Positions 1-8,918 of a stretch of 64,000 nt of DNA are shown here, piece after piece (the stretch's first letter is position 1; each line of letters opens with the position of its first letter). Origin of the DNA: Constantimarinum furrinae (GTDB lineage: Bacteria > Bacteroidota > Bacteroidia > Flavobacteriales > Flavobacteriaceae); assembly GCF_014295415.1 (NCBI RefSeq), contig NZ_CP052909.1, positions 1,922,001 through 1,986,000 on the forward strand, written 5' to 3'. The position numbers and the translations under genes are program-made. The notes under the pieces are model-generated. The model made no database searches. It was not told the DNA's origin and saw only the letters and a program-made list of their open reading frames with translations.

Positions 1-1614
1 GGGATTAGCATTACTGTCCATGGCCTCCAGCTTTACTGTAAACTTTTCCGAAGGAATCGTTTCTTTTAAAAAACCGGATAAAGTTTCCTTTTCATCATCA
101 TTTAATTTAGATACTGCTTCTTCTTCTTTCTTAATAAGGGAGTCGATTGGATCACTGTCTACCCGAACAAATGAAATTTTCTCTTCCTTGGATTCGATTT
201 TCTGAAGTAAATGTGAAACAATCGGCGAATCGAGGAGCAATACTTCATAACCCTTGGCTTTGGCCGCCTCGATATAGCTGTGCTGAGTTTCGGTATTGGA
301 AGCATATAATACGACCAGCTTATCATCTTTATCCGTTTGAAGGTCTTTAATTTTTTCCTTTAATTCTGAAAAAGTAAAATAGGTGCCATCAACCGTTGGA
401 TACAGAGCAAAATCCTGGGCTTTTTCATAGAATTTCTCCTCGGTAAGCATTCCGTATTCTATCACCATTTTAATATCGTTCCACTTCTTCTCGAAATCCT
501 CACGATCGCTATTGAACAAACTCTTTAGTTTATCGGCGACTTTTCGGGTAATATAACTGGATATCTTCTTAACAGCTCCATCGGCCTGAAGATAGCTTCG
601 GGATACATTTAATGGAATATCGGGACTATCGATCACTCCTCGTAGCATGGTTAAAAACTCAGGTACGATTCCCTCAACATTATCGGTAACGAATACCTGA
701 TTTTGATACAGCTGAATCTTATCCTTCTGAATATTCATATCATTAGTCATCTTAGGGAAATACAATATTCCGGTAAGATTAAAAGGATAATCCACATTCA
801 AATGGATGTTGAAGAGCGGCTCTTCAAACTGCATGGGGTAGAGCTCACGATAAAAACTTTTGTAATCCTCATCTTTAAGTTCGGTTGGCGCTTTTGTCCA
901 TGCCGGATCAGGATTATTAATAATATTATCTACTTCTTTAGTGGGAGCAGGCTCTTCCTCTTTTGCGCCTTCAGGCTTGGAAAGTGTTTCAGTTTTAGTA
1001 CCGAATTTTATCGGTATTGGCATAAACTTATTGTACTTGACCAATAACTCCCGGATCCGGGACTCTTCCAGAAATTCGGTAGAATCTTCAGCAATGTGCA
1101 AAATGATCTCCGTTCCTCTATCTTCTTTACTGCTTTTTTCAATGATGTAGTTGGGTGACCCGTCACAAGTCCAGTGCACCGCAGGCTCGTCCTTGTAACT
1201 TTTAGTGATGATCTCCACTTTTTTGGCGACCATAAACGCAGAATAAAAGCCCAAACCGAAATGACCTATAATTCCGGCATCATCCCCATTCTTATCCTTG
1301 TACTTTTCAATAAATTCTTCAGCTCCCGAAAAAGCGATCTCGTTGATGTACTTCTCAACTTCTTCACGGGTCATTCCAATTCCCTGATCGATGATATGAA
1401 GTTGTTTTTTGTCCTTATCGATCTTCACTTCGATCTTTGGACTACCGTAATCTACCTTTGCTTCTCCAATATTGGTAAGGTGTTTCAGTTTTAAAGTAGC
1501 ATCTGTGGCATTCGAGACCAATTCACGTAAAAAGATCTCGTGGTCACTGTATAAAAACTTTTTAATAAGCGGAAAGATGTTCTCTACCGATACATTAATA
1601 GTTCCTTTACTCAT
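1..1614 (-). CDS. htpG: Molecular chaperone HtpG (Hsp90 family), C-terminus cut by the window edge
   Basis: This is the bacterial Hsp90 ATPase, a cytosolic dimer that helps client proteins fold, especially under stress. The reading frame starts with ATG at 1614 and is still open at base 1, so 538 codons are visible of a protein that usually has about 610-630 residues. The N-terminus is typical of the family: MSKGTINVSVENIF, then FLRELVSNATDA, the GHKL ATP-binding helix with its conserved Glu and Asn. The visible 3' part reads LEAMDSNANP, consistent with the C-terminal dimerisation domain. The gene stands alone upstream, with 301 bases separating it from the next gene. A perfect inverted repeat at 1703-1717 lies in its upstream region. 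Identity is secure; only the final ~80 residues are missing from view. Confidence 0.96.
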   Translation of the reverse strand, partial: MSKGTINVSVENIFPLIKKFLYSDHEIFLRELVSNATDATLKLKHLTNIGEAKVDYGSPKIEVKIDKDKKQLHIIDQGIGMTREEVEKYINEIAFSGAEEFIEKYKDKNGDDAGIIGHFGLGFYSAFMVAKKVEIITKSYKDEPAVHWTCDGSPNYIIEKSSKEDRGTEIILHIAEDSTEFLEESRIRELLVKYNKFMPIPIKFGTKTETLSKPEGAKEEEPAPTKEVDNIINNPDPAWTKAPTELKDEDYKSFYRELYPMQFEEPLFNIHLNVDYPFNLTGILYFPKMTNDMNIQKDKIQLYQNQVFVTDNVEGIVPEFLTMLRGVIDSPDIPLNVSRSYLQADGAVKKISSYITRKVADKLKSLFNSDREDFEKKWNDIKMVIEYGMLTEEKFYEKAQDFALYPTVDGTYFTFSELKEKIKDLQTDKDDKLVVLYASNTETQHSYIEAAKAKGYEVLLLDSPIVSHLLQKIESKEEKISFVRVDSDPIDSLIKKEEEAVSKLNDDEKETLSGFLKETIPSEKFTVKLEAMDSNANP

Positions 1615-1702
1615 AATTTTTATGTTTTGTTATTCCTCTACGGAACAGGTTATATTTCGTTCTGAAGAGATAATAGTCAAATAGAATACCAGACTATTTT
1701 TT

Positions 1703-1717
1703 ATGACAGCTTGTCAT
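1703..1717. promoter_or_regulatory. Inverted repeat ATGACA-gct-TGTCAT upstream of htpG
   Basis: A perfect 6-3-6 inverted repeat lies about 90 bases upstream of the htpG start. Its size and position suit a dimeric transcription-factor site, but no known heat-shock operator is recognised (it is not the CIRCE element). The regulatory role is inference. Confidence 0.3.
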
Positions 1718-1863
1718 TTATTGGAACTTTAACAAAACATTGTTTAATTCTTAAGATTCTTTATTAAACATTTTAATGATCTTTATATCATAATGATATG
1801 GGATTCAAGATTGCTATGAAAGAGTAATTGATACCCTATATTTTATTGGTTAGGTTGTTAGAG

Positions 1864-1890
1864 AAAGAGGAGCTTTTAGCTCCTCTTTTT
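1864..1890 (+). terminator. Strong hairpin with a T-run on the plus strand
   Basis: The arms AAAGAGGAGCT and AGCTCCTCTTT enclose a three-base loop. The plus strand continues with a run of T, the minus strand with TTTCTCT. It lies 26 bases beyond the stop of the minus-strand S9 peptidase gene, so it probably ends that transcript. The better T-run faces the other way, where no gene is visible. Confidence 0.65.
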
Positions 1891-1915
1891 TTTATGACAA
1901 TATGTTTAAACAAAA

Positions 1916-4369
1916 CTATTTTTTGATCTCATCTGTAACTTTTACCGTGTTTTCATCTCTGTTCTTTACATATTTTTCGAGCCAGCTATCCTGTTCCCAG
2001 AGTAAGTGAAGTATACTTTCTTTTGCTCTGTAACCGTGACTTTCCTTAGGTAACATAACGAGTCTCGCTGGAGCCCCCAGGCCTTTTAAGGCATTGAAAT
2101 AACGCTCACTCTGCAAAGGATAGGTTCCAGAATTATTGTCGGCTTCTCCGTGAATGAGCAACAGGGGTGTTTTCATTTTGTCGGCGTGCATAAAAGGCGA
2201 CATTGTATAATAGGTTTCGGGCGAATCCCAATAACTGCGCTCTTCACTTTGAAATCCGAATGGTGTCAGGGTACGATTATAAGCTCCGCTTCGCGCAATT
2301 CCGGCAGCGAAAAGATCACTGTGACTTAACAAATTGGCCACCATAAAGGCTCCGTAACTATGTCCGCCAACACCTACACGATTCCTGTCTATATAGCCCA
2401 ACGCGTCGACTGCATCAATGGCAGCTTTTGCATTGCCTACCAATTGACTCCTGAAGGTATCATTAGGTTCTTCATCACCTTCACCCACTATAGGAAACGC
2501 GGCATCATCCAGCACCACATAACCTCGGGTTACCCAATAGATCGGACTTCCATAATACGGATAGATAAACTCATTGGGGTTTGTGGTGTTTTGTGAAGCA
2601 CTGCTTTTGTCTTTGAACTCACGAGGATATGCCCAAAGGATCATAGGCTTCTTTTCTTTTTTGTTCCTATCATAACCTACCGGCAAATACAGTGTGGCCT
2701 CGAGTTCTAAGCCGTCATATCTTTTATAAGTAATTACCTCTTTGTGCACATTAGACAGACTCTTATAGGGATTCTCGAATGAGGTCACCGCTGTGAGATC
2801 GTTGTCCTTGTATATGTTTCTGAAGTAATAATTGGGATACTCATTCTTAGATTCGATACGCACCAGGATCTTACCTTCTTTCATATTTACAGCATAACGC
2901 AAATCTTCTTTCTTATCGGTATATGTTGATTGGTAAATACGTTTTTTGCTTTGGTCCTTTAAATTAAATTCATCGACAAAGGGAAACTGCCCTTTTTCCG
3001 AAAAACCGTCTCCAATTAAATAGGCTTTTCCATTATTAATCTCCAACACATCACGATGGTATTTGTTTTGCTTCATCACAAAATTTCCCGGATCACTGTA
3101 TTGATCCTGATAATTTCGATCTGAAATAATAGTCGGTGTTTGTCCCGGTTGTGACGGATTAAACAGATAGGTTTTGGTGTTTCGATCATTCCACCAGTAA
3201 TCGTACGCCACAGCAACCTCGTCATTTCCCCAGGATATTCCTGAAAAACGATTTTTACTTTTAAAGACCTCGCGCCCTTTGCCCGTAAAAGGAGCATATA
3301 CTTCATAGACCACATCTCTGTAAGCCACTTCATTTTCCGGATCTCCTCCGTCTAAGGCCTCTACCCAATAAAGTGTGGAAGGCTTATCTGCTCTCCAAGA
3401 AAAATTTCGTTTTCCGGTTCGGGTGGCCATAAATCCTTTTGGACGTACTTCATCCAATGGAACATCGTTCACTTTGTGCACCATCTTACCCGAAGCATCA
3501 TACACGATCTCTTCATATGGGAAACGATAGTAGGGAACAATATAGGAGAATGGCTTTTTGGTCGTAGCGATCAAGACATACTCACCATCGGGGGAAAAGG
3601 ACACGCTTCGATACATGGCCGAAGGTAAAAAATCAGATACAGTACCGCTAAGCGTTATTTTTTTTAATTCTGAATGTGCCAATTGCTCAAAATTAGCTTC
3701 ATCATTCGGATTTTTTAGCAGATCCTGATAGGTCCTGTTTTGTGCTTTGGCACCATCACTTACTGAAATAGTAGGCCCCTCGGGCACAGCTTCAGCAGTA
3801 TTTATCAATTCTTTTTTTTGCTTCGGAAGCATTTTCACCAGCAATGCATCCGAATTCTTGAACCAATTAATGGGGTCTCCCATATTTGCATTTACCGTGG
3901 CTCCGCTTAATTTTTTAGCCGATCTGTTGTCAATATCGAGAACCCAGACTTCAACACCATTAGAGACGGTATTTAAAAATGCTATCTTTTTTTGATCGGG
4001 AGACCAGTTAAAATAGGAAAAACGACCGTTTTGGGGCAGCCCCGTAATTGTGGAAGTATCTGTCGAAGTTGCTTTCTTGACCTGAATATCATTGTAATAG
4101 TTGGTTCGGCTACCAATATTAGTATTGGGGTTTATTCGCAAGCCGGCAAGCCGTAATTCTGTTTCTGATAGTTCTTCGATACTCTTATAGGCATCTCTGA
4201 AGAGTAATACAACATTTTCTCCTTTGTCATCAATTAACACAGAAGGAGCGAGGGGAGCGTCTACAAGATCCATTATTGATTTAGGCGGTTGTTGATATCC
4301 TGTTTTTTCCTGAGCAGTTACTGCAACAATAAACAAAAACAACAAGGCTGGAAAGAGTAATTTTTTCAT
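1916..4369 (-). CDS. Secreted S9-family serine peptidase, glutamyl endopeptidase type
   Basis: This 817-residue protein belongs to the prolyl oligopeptidase (S9) family. It closely resembles the subgroup that includes the plant chloroplast glutamyl endopeptidase, which cleaves after acidic residues; the shared stretch around GIARSGAYNRTLTPFGF is distinctive. A signal peptide is visible (MKKLLFPALLFLFIVAVTAQ), so it should act in the periplasm or outside the cell. Residues about 40-550 form the beta-propeller that gates access, followed by an alpha/beta hydrolase domain. The catalytic triad reads as Ser671 in GGHSYGAF, Asp744 in HGEADNN and His778 in KESHGY. No sorting domain follows the hydrolase. 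The gene is monocistronic, with a promoter at 4386-4416 and a hairpin downstream. The exact cleavage preference is inferred from the family. Confidence 0.88.
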   Translation of the reverse strand: MKKLLFPALLFLFIVAVTAQEKTGYQQPPKSIMDLVDAPLAPSVLIDDKGENVVLLFRDAYKSIEELSETELRLAGLRINPNTNIGSRTNYYNDIQVKKATSTDTSTITGLPQNGRFSYFNWSPDQKKIAFLNTVSNGVEVWVLDIDNRSAKKLSGATVNANMGDPINWFKNSDALLVKMLPKQKKELINTAEAVPEGPTISVSDGAKAQNRTYQDLLKNPNDEANFEQLAHSELKKITLSGTVSDFLPSAMYRSVSFSPDGEYVLIATTKKPFSYIVPYYRFPYEEIVYDASGKMVHKVNDVPLDEVRPKGFMATRTGKRNFSWRADKPSTLYWVEALDGGDPENEVAYRDVVYEVYAPFTGKGREVFKSKNRFSGISWGNDEVAVAYDYWWNDRNTKTYLFNPSQPGQTPTIISDRNYQDQYSDPGNFVMKQNKYHRDVLEINNGKAYLIGDGFSEKGQFPFVDEFNLKDQSKKRIYQSTYTDKKEDLRYAVNMKEGKILVRIESKNEYPNYYFRNIYKDNDLTAVTSFENPYKSLSNVHKEVITYKRYDGLELEATLYLPVGYDRNKKEKKPMILWAYPREFKDKSSASQNTTNPNEFIYPYYGSPIYWVTRGYVVLDDAAFPIVGEGDEEPNDTFRSQLVGNAKAAIDAVDALGYIDRNRVGVGGHSYGAFMVANLLSHSDLFAAGIARSGAYNRTLTPFGFQSEERSYWDSPETYYTMSPFMHADKMKTPLLLIHGEADNNSGTYPLQSERYFNALKGLGAPARLVMLPKESHGYRAKESILHLLWEQDSWLEKYVKNRDENTVKVTDEIKK

Positions 4370-4385
4370 GAGTTTAAAATTTGTA

Positions 4386-4416
4386 AAAAGATAGGGAAAT
4401 TAAAAATTTGATGCAA
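4386..4416 (-). promoter_or_regulatory. Promoter of the S9 peptidase gene
   Basis: On the minus strand TTG (4416-4414), a 20-base spacer and TATCTTTT (4393-4386) match the Bacteroidota pattern TTTG-N19-21-TAnnTTTG at all but one -7 position. The start codon follows 16 bases later. Confidence 0.5.
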
Positions 4417-4511
4417 TGAAGAAAATAGTGGTTTTCCGTTTTTATTTTTATATAATTGAATTCTTTTTATTCTGAATGAATATCTTGCTATCTTCAATTA
4501 AATTTTAGTGT

Positions 4512-5522
4512 ATGTACAGTGCAAAAATATCGGGTCTGGGGTCTTATGTACCCGAAAATGTCGTGACCAACGACGATCTGTCTAAATTGATGGATACCAA
4601 CGACGCTTGGATCCAGGAACGGACCGGAATAAAAGAACGTCGACACATTAAGAAAGGTGACGGAAATTCTACGTCGGTCATGGCTGTAAAGGCATCGACC
4701 ATAGCACTGGAGCGTTCAAAACTTAGTCCCAAAGACATCGATATGATCATCTTTGCAACCTTAAGCCCCGACATGTATTTCCCCGGCGGAGGTGTTCAGG
4801 TTCAGGAAATGATGGGTATGCGTACAGTGCCGGCACTCGATGTTCGCAATCAATGCAGTGGTTTTGTATATGCGATTTCGGTTGCAGATCAGTTTATAAA
4901 AACCGGTATGTATAAACATATTCTAGTGATAGGTAGCGAAAACCATAGTGGCGGCCTCGATTTTACAACCCGGGGAAGAGGGGTCTCGGTAATTTTTGGA
5001 GATGGAGCAGGAGCGGCCGTTGTATCCCGAAACGATACGGGTGCCGGTGGAATCCTTTCAACCCATTTACACAGTGAAGGAAAGCACAAGGATGAACTTT
5101 CCCTTCAGGGGCCAAGTACTGAATACTGGGTACCGGAGATCATCGAGAAGAATCCGCAAGAAAACATACCGTATTATCCGTATATGAACGGAACCTTCGT
5201 TTTTAAGCATGCCGTGGTTCGTTTTAGCGAAGTTATTTCAGAAGGACTTAGAGCTAATAATCTGCAGAGTAAAGATATTAGCATGCTCATTCCGCACCAG
5301 GCAAATCTTAGAATCTCTCAGTTTATTCAGCAGAAAATGAAATTGAGGGACGATCAGGTATTCAATAATATTCAGAAATACGGAAATACCACCGCCGCAT
5401 CAATTCCTATTGCCTTAACTGAAGCCTGGGAGGAAGGAAAGATAAATAATGGAGATATCGTAGTACTTGCCGCCTTCGGTAGTGGTTTTACTTGGGGAAG
5501 TGTGATCATACAGTGGGCATAG
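4512..5522 (+). CDS. 3-oxoacyl-ACP synthase III family protein (FabH-like)
   Basis: This 336-residue thiolase-fold enzyme carries the complete KAS III triad: Cys115 in VRNQCSGF, His262 in IPHQAN and Asn292 in KYGNTT. KAS III enzymes condense an acyl-CoA with malonyl-ACP to start fatty acid synthesis. The length and the closing WGSVIIQW are normal for the family. The gene is not next to plsX, fabD or other lipid genes; it sits alone between a peptidase and a TonB-linked receptor. It may therefore be a second FabH paralogue with a more special acyl substrate rather than the housekeeping enzyme, and for that reason I give no symbol. A hairpin at 5550-5577 probably ends transcription. Confidence 0.88.
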   Translation: MYSAKISGLGSYVPENVVTNDDLSKLMDTNDAWIQERTGIKERRHIKKGDGNSTSVMAVKASTIALERSKLSPKDIDMIIFATLSPDMYFPGGGVQVQEMMGMRTVPALDVRNQCSGFVYAISVADQFIKTGMYKHILVIGSENHSGGLDFTTRGRGVSVIFGDGAGAAVVSRNDTGAGGILSTHLHSEGKHKDELSLQGPSTEYWVPEIIEKNPQENIPYYPYMNGTFVFKHAVVRFSEVISEGLRANNLQSKDISMLIPHQANLRISQFIQQKMKLRDDQVFNNIQKYGNTTAASIPIALTEAWEEGKINNGDIVVLAAFGSGFTWGSVIIQWA

Positions 5523-5549
5523 TTTTATAGAGCGATTACAGAAAGTACA

Positions 5550-5577
5550 AAAGCCATTCCGTTGAAAGAATGGCTTT
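5550..5577 (+). terminator. Hairpin after the FabH-like gene
   Basis: Arms AAAGCCATTC and GAATGGCTTT form a 10-bp stem with an eight-base loop, 27 bases after the stop. The following T-run is short (TTTG), so it may be a weak or bidirectional terminator. Confidence 0.55.
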
Positions 5578-5732
5578 GTAATACCTAATGATTTTATGAT
5601 TAAGAATGGCTAATTCAAATAAATTATAAAATAACTAATTAGGTAGGTATATATATAGACTTAAAAACTGTACCAAACGTTGCATAAGCATCTCATTTTT
5701 AACGCAATTATAACATTTGAGTGTAATTTCAT

Positions 5733-8174
5733 TTAAAAAATCCCACCACTGTCATCTTTTTCACGATCATCTCTACGCTTCCGTGACTTTGCTCTGTATT
5801 TTCCTCCACCAAAGCGGTATGAAAGTCCGACGTAAACCGTATTACTCTCCCAGTTAAACTCACCTGTCTGGGCATAAGGACGCTGACCGTCGAAAGCAAA
5901 TTTCATACTATCCAGGATGTCGTTGTAATTGACACTAAAGGTCCCGCGACCATCCCAAAGACTGTACCGAGCTCCCAGATTGATGAAATACATAGGCTCT
6001 ATTTCAAACTGAAGATTTCTATTTGCACCTCTGTAAAATCCGAAGGCGGAAAAAGTAAGCTCTTGGGTTACCTTAAAATTGTTGAACATTCTGAAATTCC
6101 AGGCAGTGTTTTCAACTTCTACGGTTTCAGTAATGATATTTTGGACCGTTGGATTGTTTCCCGGGTCTTCCAGTCTTTCGGTAATTCCCTTTTGTGTTTG
6201 GGAATATAGATCGAAGCTCGCATTAAAGTTCCACCAAGAAGTAGGTCTGTAATTTGTTGAAAGCTCTATTCCGTAGGCCGATGTGTTGTCGAAATTGTCG
6301 AATGTGAGGATCACCTTGTTCAAATCGGTGCGATCTACAAACACTGCCCTGTTGATCTCGTCTTCTATCGCCCGGAAAAAAACGCCACCGGTAATACTCC
6401 CTTTTTCCATATTCCGGGTGTAATTGGCTTCAATTGAATTTGTGAATTGAGGTTGCAGTTGTGTATTGCCGAAGGAAGAAATAAGCGGAGTACTCCATTC
6501 TCTAATTGGATTTACCTGTCCCAGGCCGGGTCTGTCAACTCTTCTGCTGTAACTTACCTGAAACTGATTAGCTTCGGTGGGTGTGTATGTCACATAGGCT
6601 GATGGATAGAGCTGAAAGTAATCATTAGTAAACGACCGTACCTGATTGGTATCGGCAGCCACATCTACGGTTTCTGCGCGTGCCCCTACCTGAAACGACC
6701 ATTTCTCGTAATTTCTTCCATAAGTAACATAGGCCGAATAAATATCTCTTTCGTAATCGAAGTCGGTATCGGGTGTGGGGATGATTTCGCCTTCCGAATT
6801 AAACGACTGTCCGGTACTCATATAAGCCAGATTGGTCTCAAATAATCTAGCTTCCAGTCCCAATTCCAGTTTAGATTTTTCGGTCAAGGGATTCACATAG
6901 TCAAGGTTTACCGTGATCCGTTCTCGCTGGGTGTCTACAAAATCTTGGTAGTTGTTAAACGGATTGGCTCCAGAAAAGGCGAAATTCGCATCCTCACCAC
7001 TTTCAAAATCATTGTAATCTGCTTCCAGTTCAATATTATGACCTTCTTTAGCGAAATCGAGCTTATAATTGAAATTGTATTGACCCGATTGATTGTCGTT
7101 CACGCTTAAAAACCGCTGCATCTGATTGCGGGCAGGGTCGTCGAAATAGAGAATATTGGTAGAACCTGTGGTGCTTCCGTCGAAAATATTCTGATTGGTG
7201 AATACAGAAATAGTGTGGTTATCATTGAGATAAAAGTCCAGTCCCACTTTAAATAAATTCGACCGACTGTCATCAAGAAATTCGAAACGTTGCTCTGAAT
7301 TGTCATCGGGACGGTATATATGTCCAAAGTTTTCATTCTTTGATGAATTATGTCCCCAGTTTCCGAATAAATTAATTTTTCCGTTTCGGTAATTCATATC
7401 AATTGCACTATTGAACTTGGCTTGCTCTTCATAGGTAAGTCCAACGCTGGCGTTACCGTTAAACCCTATATTCACATTTTTATGAAGAATAATATTGATG
7501 ATTCCACTCATTCCTTCAGGATTGTATTTGGCAGAAGGATTAGTAATAAGCTCTATTTGTTTTATTGAAGTGGATGGAATTTGCTTTAAAAGTTGTGCAA
7601 TAGGGACATTCGAAAGTTTGCCATCCACCATGACGCGTACATTCTGATTTCCGCGTAAGGAAATATCACCGGTTTGTTGATCGACACTTACTGAAGGAAG
7701 ATTATTCATAATGTCTGATGCTGTTGGACCTGCTGTGGTAAGGTCTTTTCCAACATTGATGACTTTCCTGTCGAGTTTTTGCTGAATGGTAGAGCGTTCG
7801 GCAACTACGGTAACTTCTCCTAACGCAGCAATATCCTCTTCCAATTCAATATTTCCCAAGTCGATATTGCGATTGCCCCGTGATATCTCGATCTCGGTGC
7901 TATAGGTTTTATAGCCTATATACTGAATGGATACATTGCTTTTTCCTTCGGGAATTTCCTCAATAATAAATTTTCCGTCGTCATCGGTTACACCTCCTGT
8001 AATGATCTCTCCTGAAAGTGTTTTAACAGCTACTGTTACATAGGGGATGGGTTGCTGTAGATTTTTATCGAAGACAACTCCTGTAATTTTTCCTGGCTTG
8101 TCTAAAGTAGGGTCAATGTTAGCGTGGGTGAAAACACACGCGAATAGTGCGATCACTAAAAATAACTGTTTCAT
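5733..8174 (-). CDS. TonB-linked outer-membrane receptor with carboxypeptidase-like N-terminal domain
   Basis: This 813-residue protein has a signal peptide (first ~18 residues). A carboxypeptidase-regulatory-like beta-sandwich follows at about 28-115 (GKITGVVFDKN, then DDDGKF), then a plug domain at about 125-230 (ASDIMNNLPSVSVDQQTGDI, GMSGIINI) and a long beta-barrel of the outer membrane beta-barrel family. The end is rich in basic residues. Such proteins bind a ligand at the cell surface and usually import it with TonB energy. There is no SusD partner next door, so a glycan role is not supported; the ligand is unknown. A structured region with a possible leader and terminator lies upstream at 8344-8460. 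Confidence 0.88.
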   Translation of the reverse strand: MKQLFLVIALFACVFTHANIDPTLDKPGKITGVVFDKNLQQPIPYVTVAVKTLSGEIITGGVTDDDGKFIIEEIPEGKSNVSIQYIGYKTYSTEIEISRGNRNIDLGNIELEEDIAALGEVTVVAERSTIQQKLDRKVINVGKDLTTAGPTASDIMNNLPSVSVDQQTGDISLRGNQNVRVMVDGKLSNVPIAQLLKQIPSTSIKQIELITNPSAKYNPEGMSGIINIILHKNVNIGFNGNASVGLTYEEQAKFNSAIDMNYRNGKINLFGNWGHNSSKNENFGHIYRPDDNSEQRFEFLDDSRSNLFKVGLDFYLNDNHTISVFTNQNIFDGSTTGSTNILYFDDPARNQMQRFLSVNDNQSGQYNFNYKLDFAKEGHNIELEADYNDFESGEDANFAFSGANPFNNYQDFVDTQRERITVNLDYVNPLTEKSKLELGLEARLFETNLAYMSTGQSFNSEGEIIPTPDTDFDYERDIYSAYVTYGRNYEKWSFQVGARAETVDVAADTNQVRSFTNDYFQLYPSAYVTYTPTEANQFQVSYSRRVDRPGLGQVNPIREWSTPLISSFGNTQLQPQFTNSIEANYTRNMEKGSITGGVFFRAIEDEINRAVFVDRTDLNKVILTFDNFDNTSAYGIELSTNYRPTSWWNFNASFDLYSQTQKGITERLEDPGNNPTVQNIITETVEVENTAWNFRMFNNFKVTQELTFSAFGFYRGANRNLQFEIEPMYFINLGARYSLWDGRGTFSVNYNDILDSMKFAFDGQRPYAQTGEFNWESNTVYVGLSYRFGGGKYRAKSRKRRDDREKDDSGGIF

Positions 8175-8343
8175 TTTTTGATTGAATTAGTCCCATATTA
8201 GGGAGTTCGTAATTGGATTGATGTTGTTAAACTTACTACCTTGTATAGCATAGCTGATTAAACTATGTTTTATTCAAAATACAACGGTATAGTGTTATGA
8301 CGCTTAAAATAAATTTGTGTTACAATAAAATTAAATTTTAACA

Positions 8344-8382
8344 TAAAAAAATCAAGCCCGGAATCTAGAATCCCGGGCTTGA
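8344..8382 (-). terminator. Factor-independent terminator on the minus strand, upstream of the TonB-linked receptor
   Basis: Arms TCAAGCCCGG and CCGGGCTTGA (8382-8373 and 8361-8352 on the minus strand) form a 10-bp GC-rich stem, followed on the minus strand by seven T residues (8351-8344). It lies about 170 bases before the receptor start codon. It may end a short leader transcript, or readthrough from the symporter gene at 8889-10352. Confidence 0.6.
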
Positions 8383-8412
8383 AACTTCACTGCTAATATT
8401 AACACTAACCAT
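8365..8412 (-). other. Possible 15-codon leader ORF overlapping a terminator hairpin
   Basis: ATG at 8412 opens a frame of 15 codons (MVSVNISSEVSSPGF) that stops at 8365, inside the hairpin described at 8344-8382. A short ORF running into a terminator is the layout of an attenuator or of a small-RNA gene. It has no Shine-Dalgarno site and no run of one amino acid, so ribosome-stalling attenuation is only a guess. Confidence 0.25.
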
Positions 8413-8558
8413 CAACGTAAAAAATTTCACAGTAAAGTAGAAATATTTCCTACTGTATAGACGAAACTACATTTGTTATGTTACACCTTATTGTTTTTTT
8501 AACGAAGTTTTAGGAAATAGACTAAAGGAGTCATTGTACTTTTCAAAAAAACTTTGAT

Positions 8559-8918
8559 ATGAAAAAGACCCTTGTATTAGGAGCGAGTACCAATCCGGCG
8601 CGATATTCAAATCTTGCGATCAACCGCTTGGTAGGTTATGGTCACCAAGTCGTTGCCGTTGGATTAAAAAAAGGGGTAGTAGCCGGGGTGGATATCGATG
8701 ATGAAAAAGTGCCTTTTGAGGAGATCGATACGGTGACCTTATATTTAAATCCGCAGCGACAAAAGTCTTATTACGATTATATCCTTTCTTTAGATCCCAA
8801 ACGTGTGATCTTCAATCCGGGAACCGAAAACCCCGAGTTCTATAAACTTCTTCGGACCAACAACATAGAAGTTGAGGTTGCCTGTACTTTAGTCCTTTTG
8901 GGTACGAATCAGTACTAA
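8559..8918 (+). CDS. CoA-binding domain protein (YccU-like)
   Basis: This 119-residue protein consists of one Rossmann-type CoA-binding domain. It begins KTLVLGASTNPARYSNLA, the nucleotide-binding loop of the family, and ends with the typical RVIFNPGTEN and VACTLVLL segments. The family resembles the N-terminal part of succinyl-CoA synthetase alpha, but stand-alone members have no settled enzymatic role. The 3' end overlaps the 3' end of the convergent symporter gene by 30 bases (8889-8918), so no terminator fits between them. Function beyond nucleotide or CoA binding is unknown. Confidence 0.8.
   Translation: MKKTLVLGASTNPARYSNLAINRLVGYGHQVVAVGLKKGVVAGVDIDDEKVPFEEIDTVTLYLNPQRQKSYYDYILSLDPKRVIFNPGTENPEFYKLLRTNNIEVEVACTLVLLGTNQY

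Larger units (their letters stand above)
1615..1915. other. Intergenic region between htpG and the S9 peptidase gene
   Basis: This 301-base AT-rich gap holds the upstream region of htpG (minus strand), an inverted repeat at 1703-1717 and a strong hairpin followed by T residues on the plus strand at 1864-1890. I see no convincing open reading frame and no tRNA. Confidence 0.6.
8175..8558. other. 384-base intergenic region with structured elements
   Basis: The region lies between the start of the TonB-linked receptor gene (minus strand) and the start of the CoA-binding protein gene (plus strand). It holds a GC-rich hairpin with a T-run on the minus strand (8344-8382), a short possible leader ORF overlapping that hairpin (8365-8412) and an imperfect dyad at about 8430-8458. 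No tRNA is seen. Confidence 0.6.
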
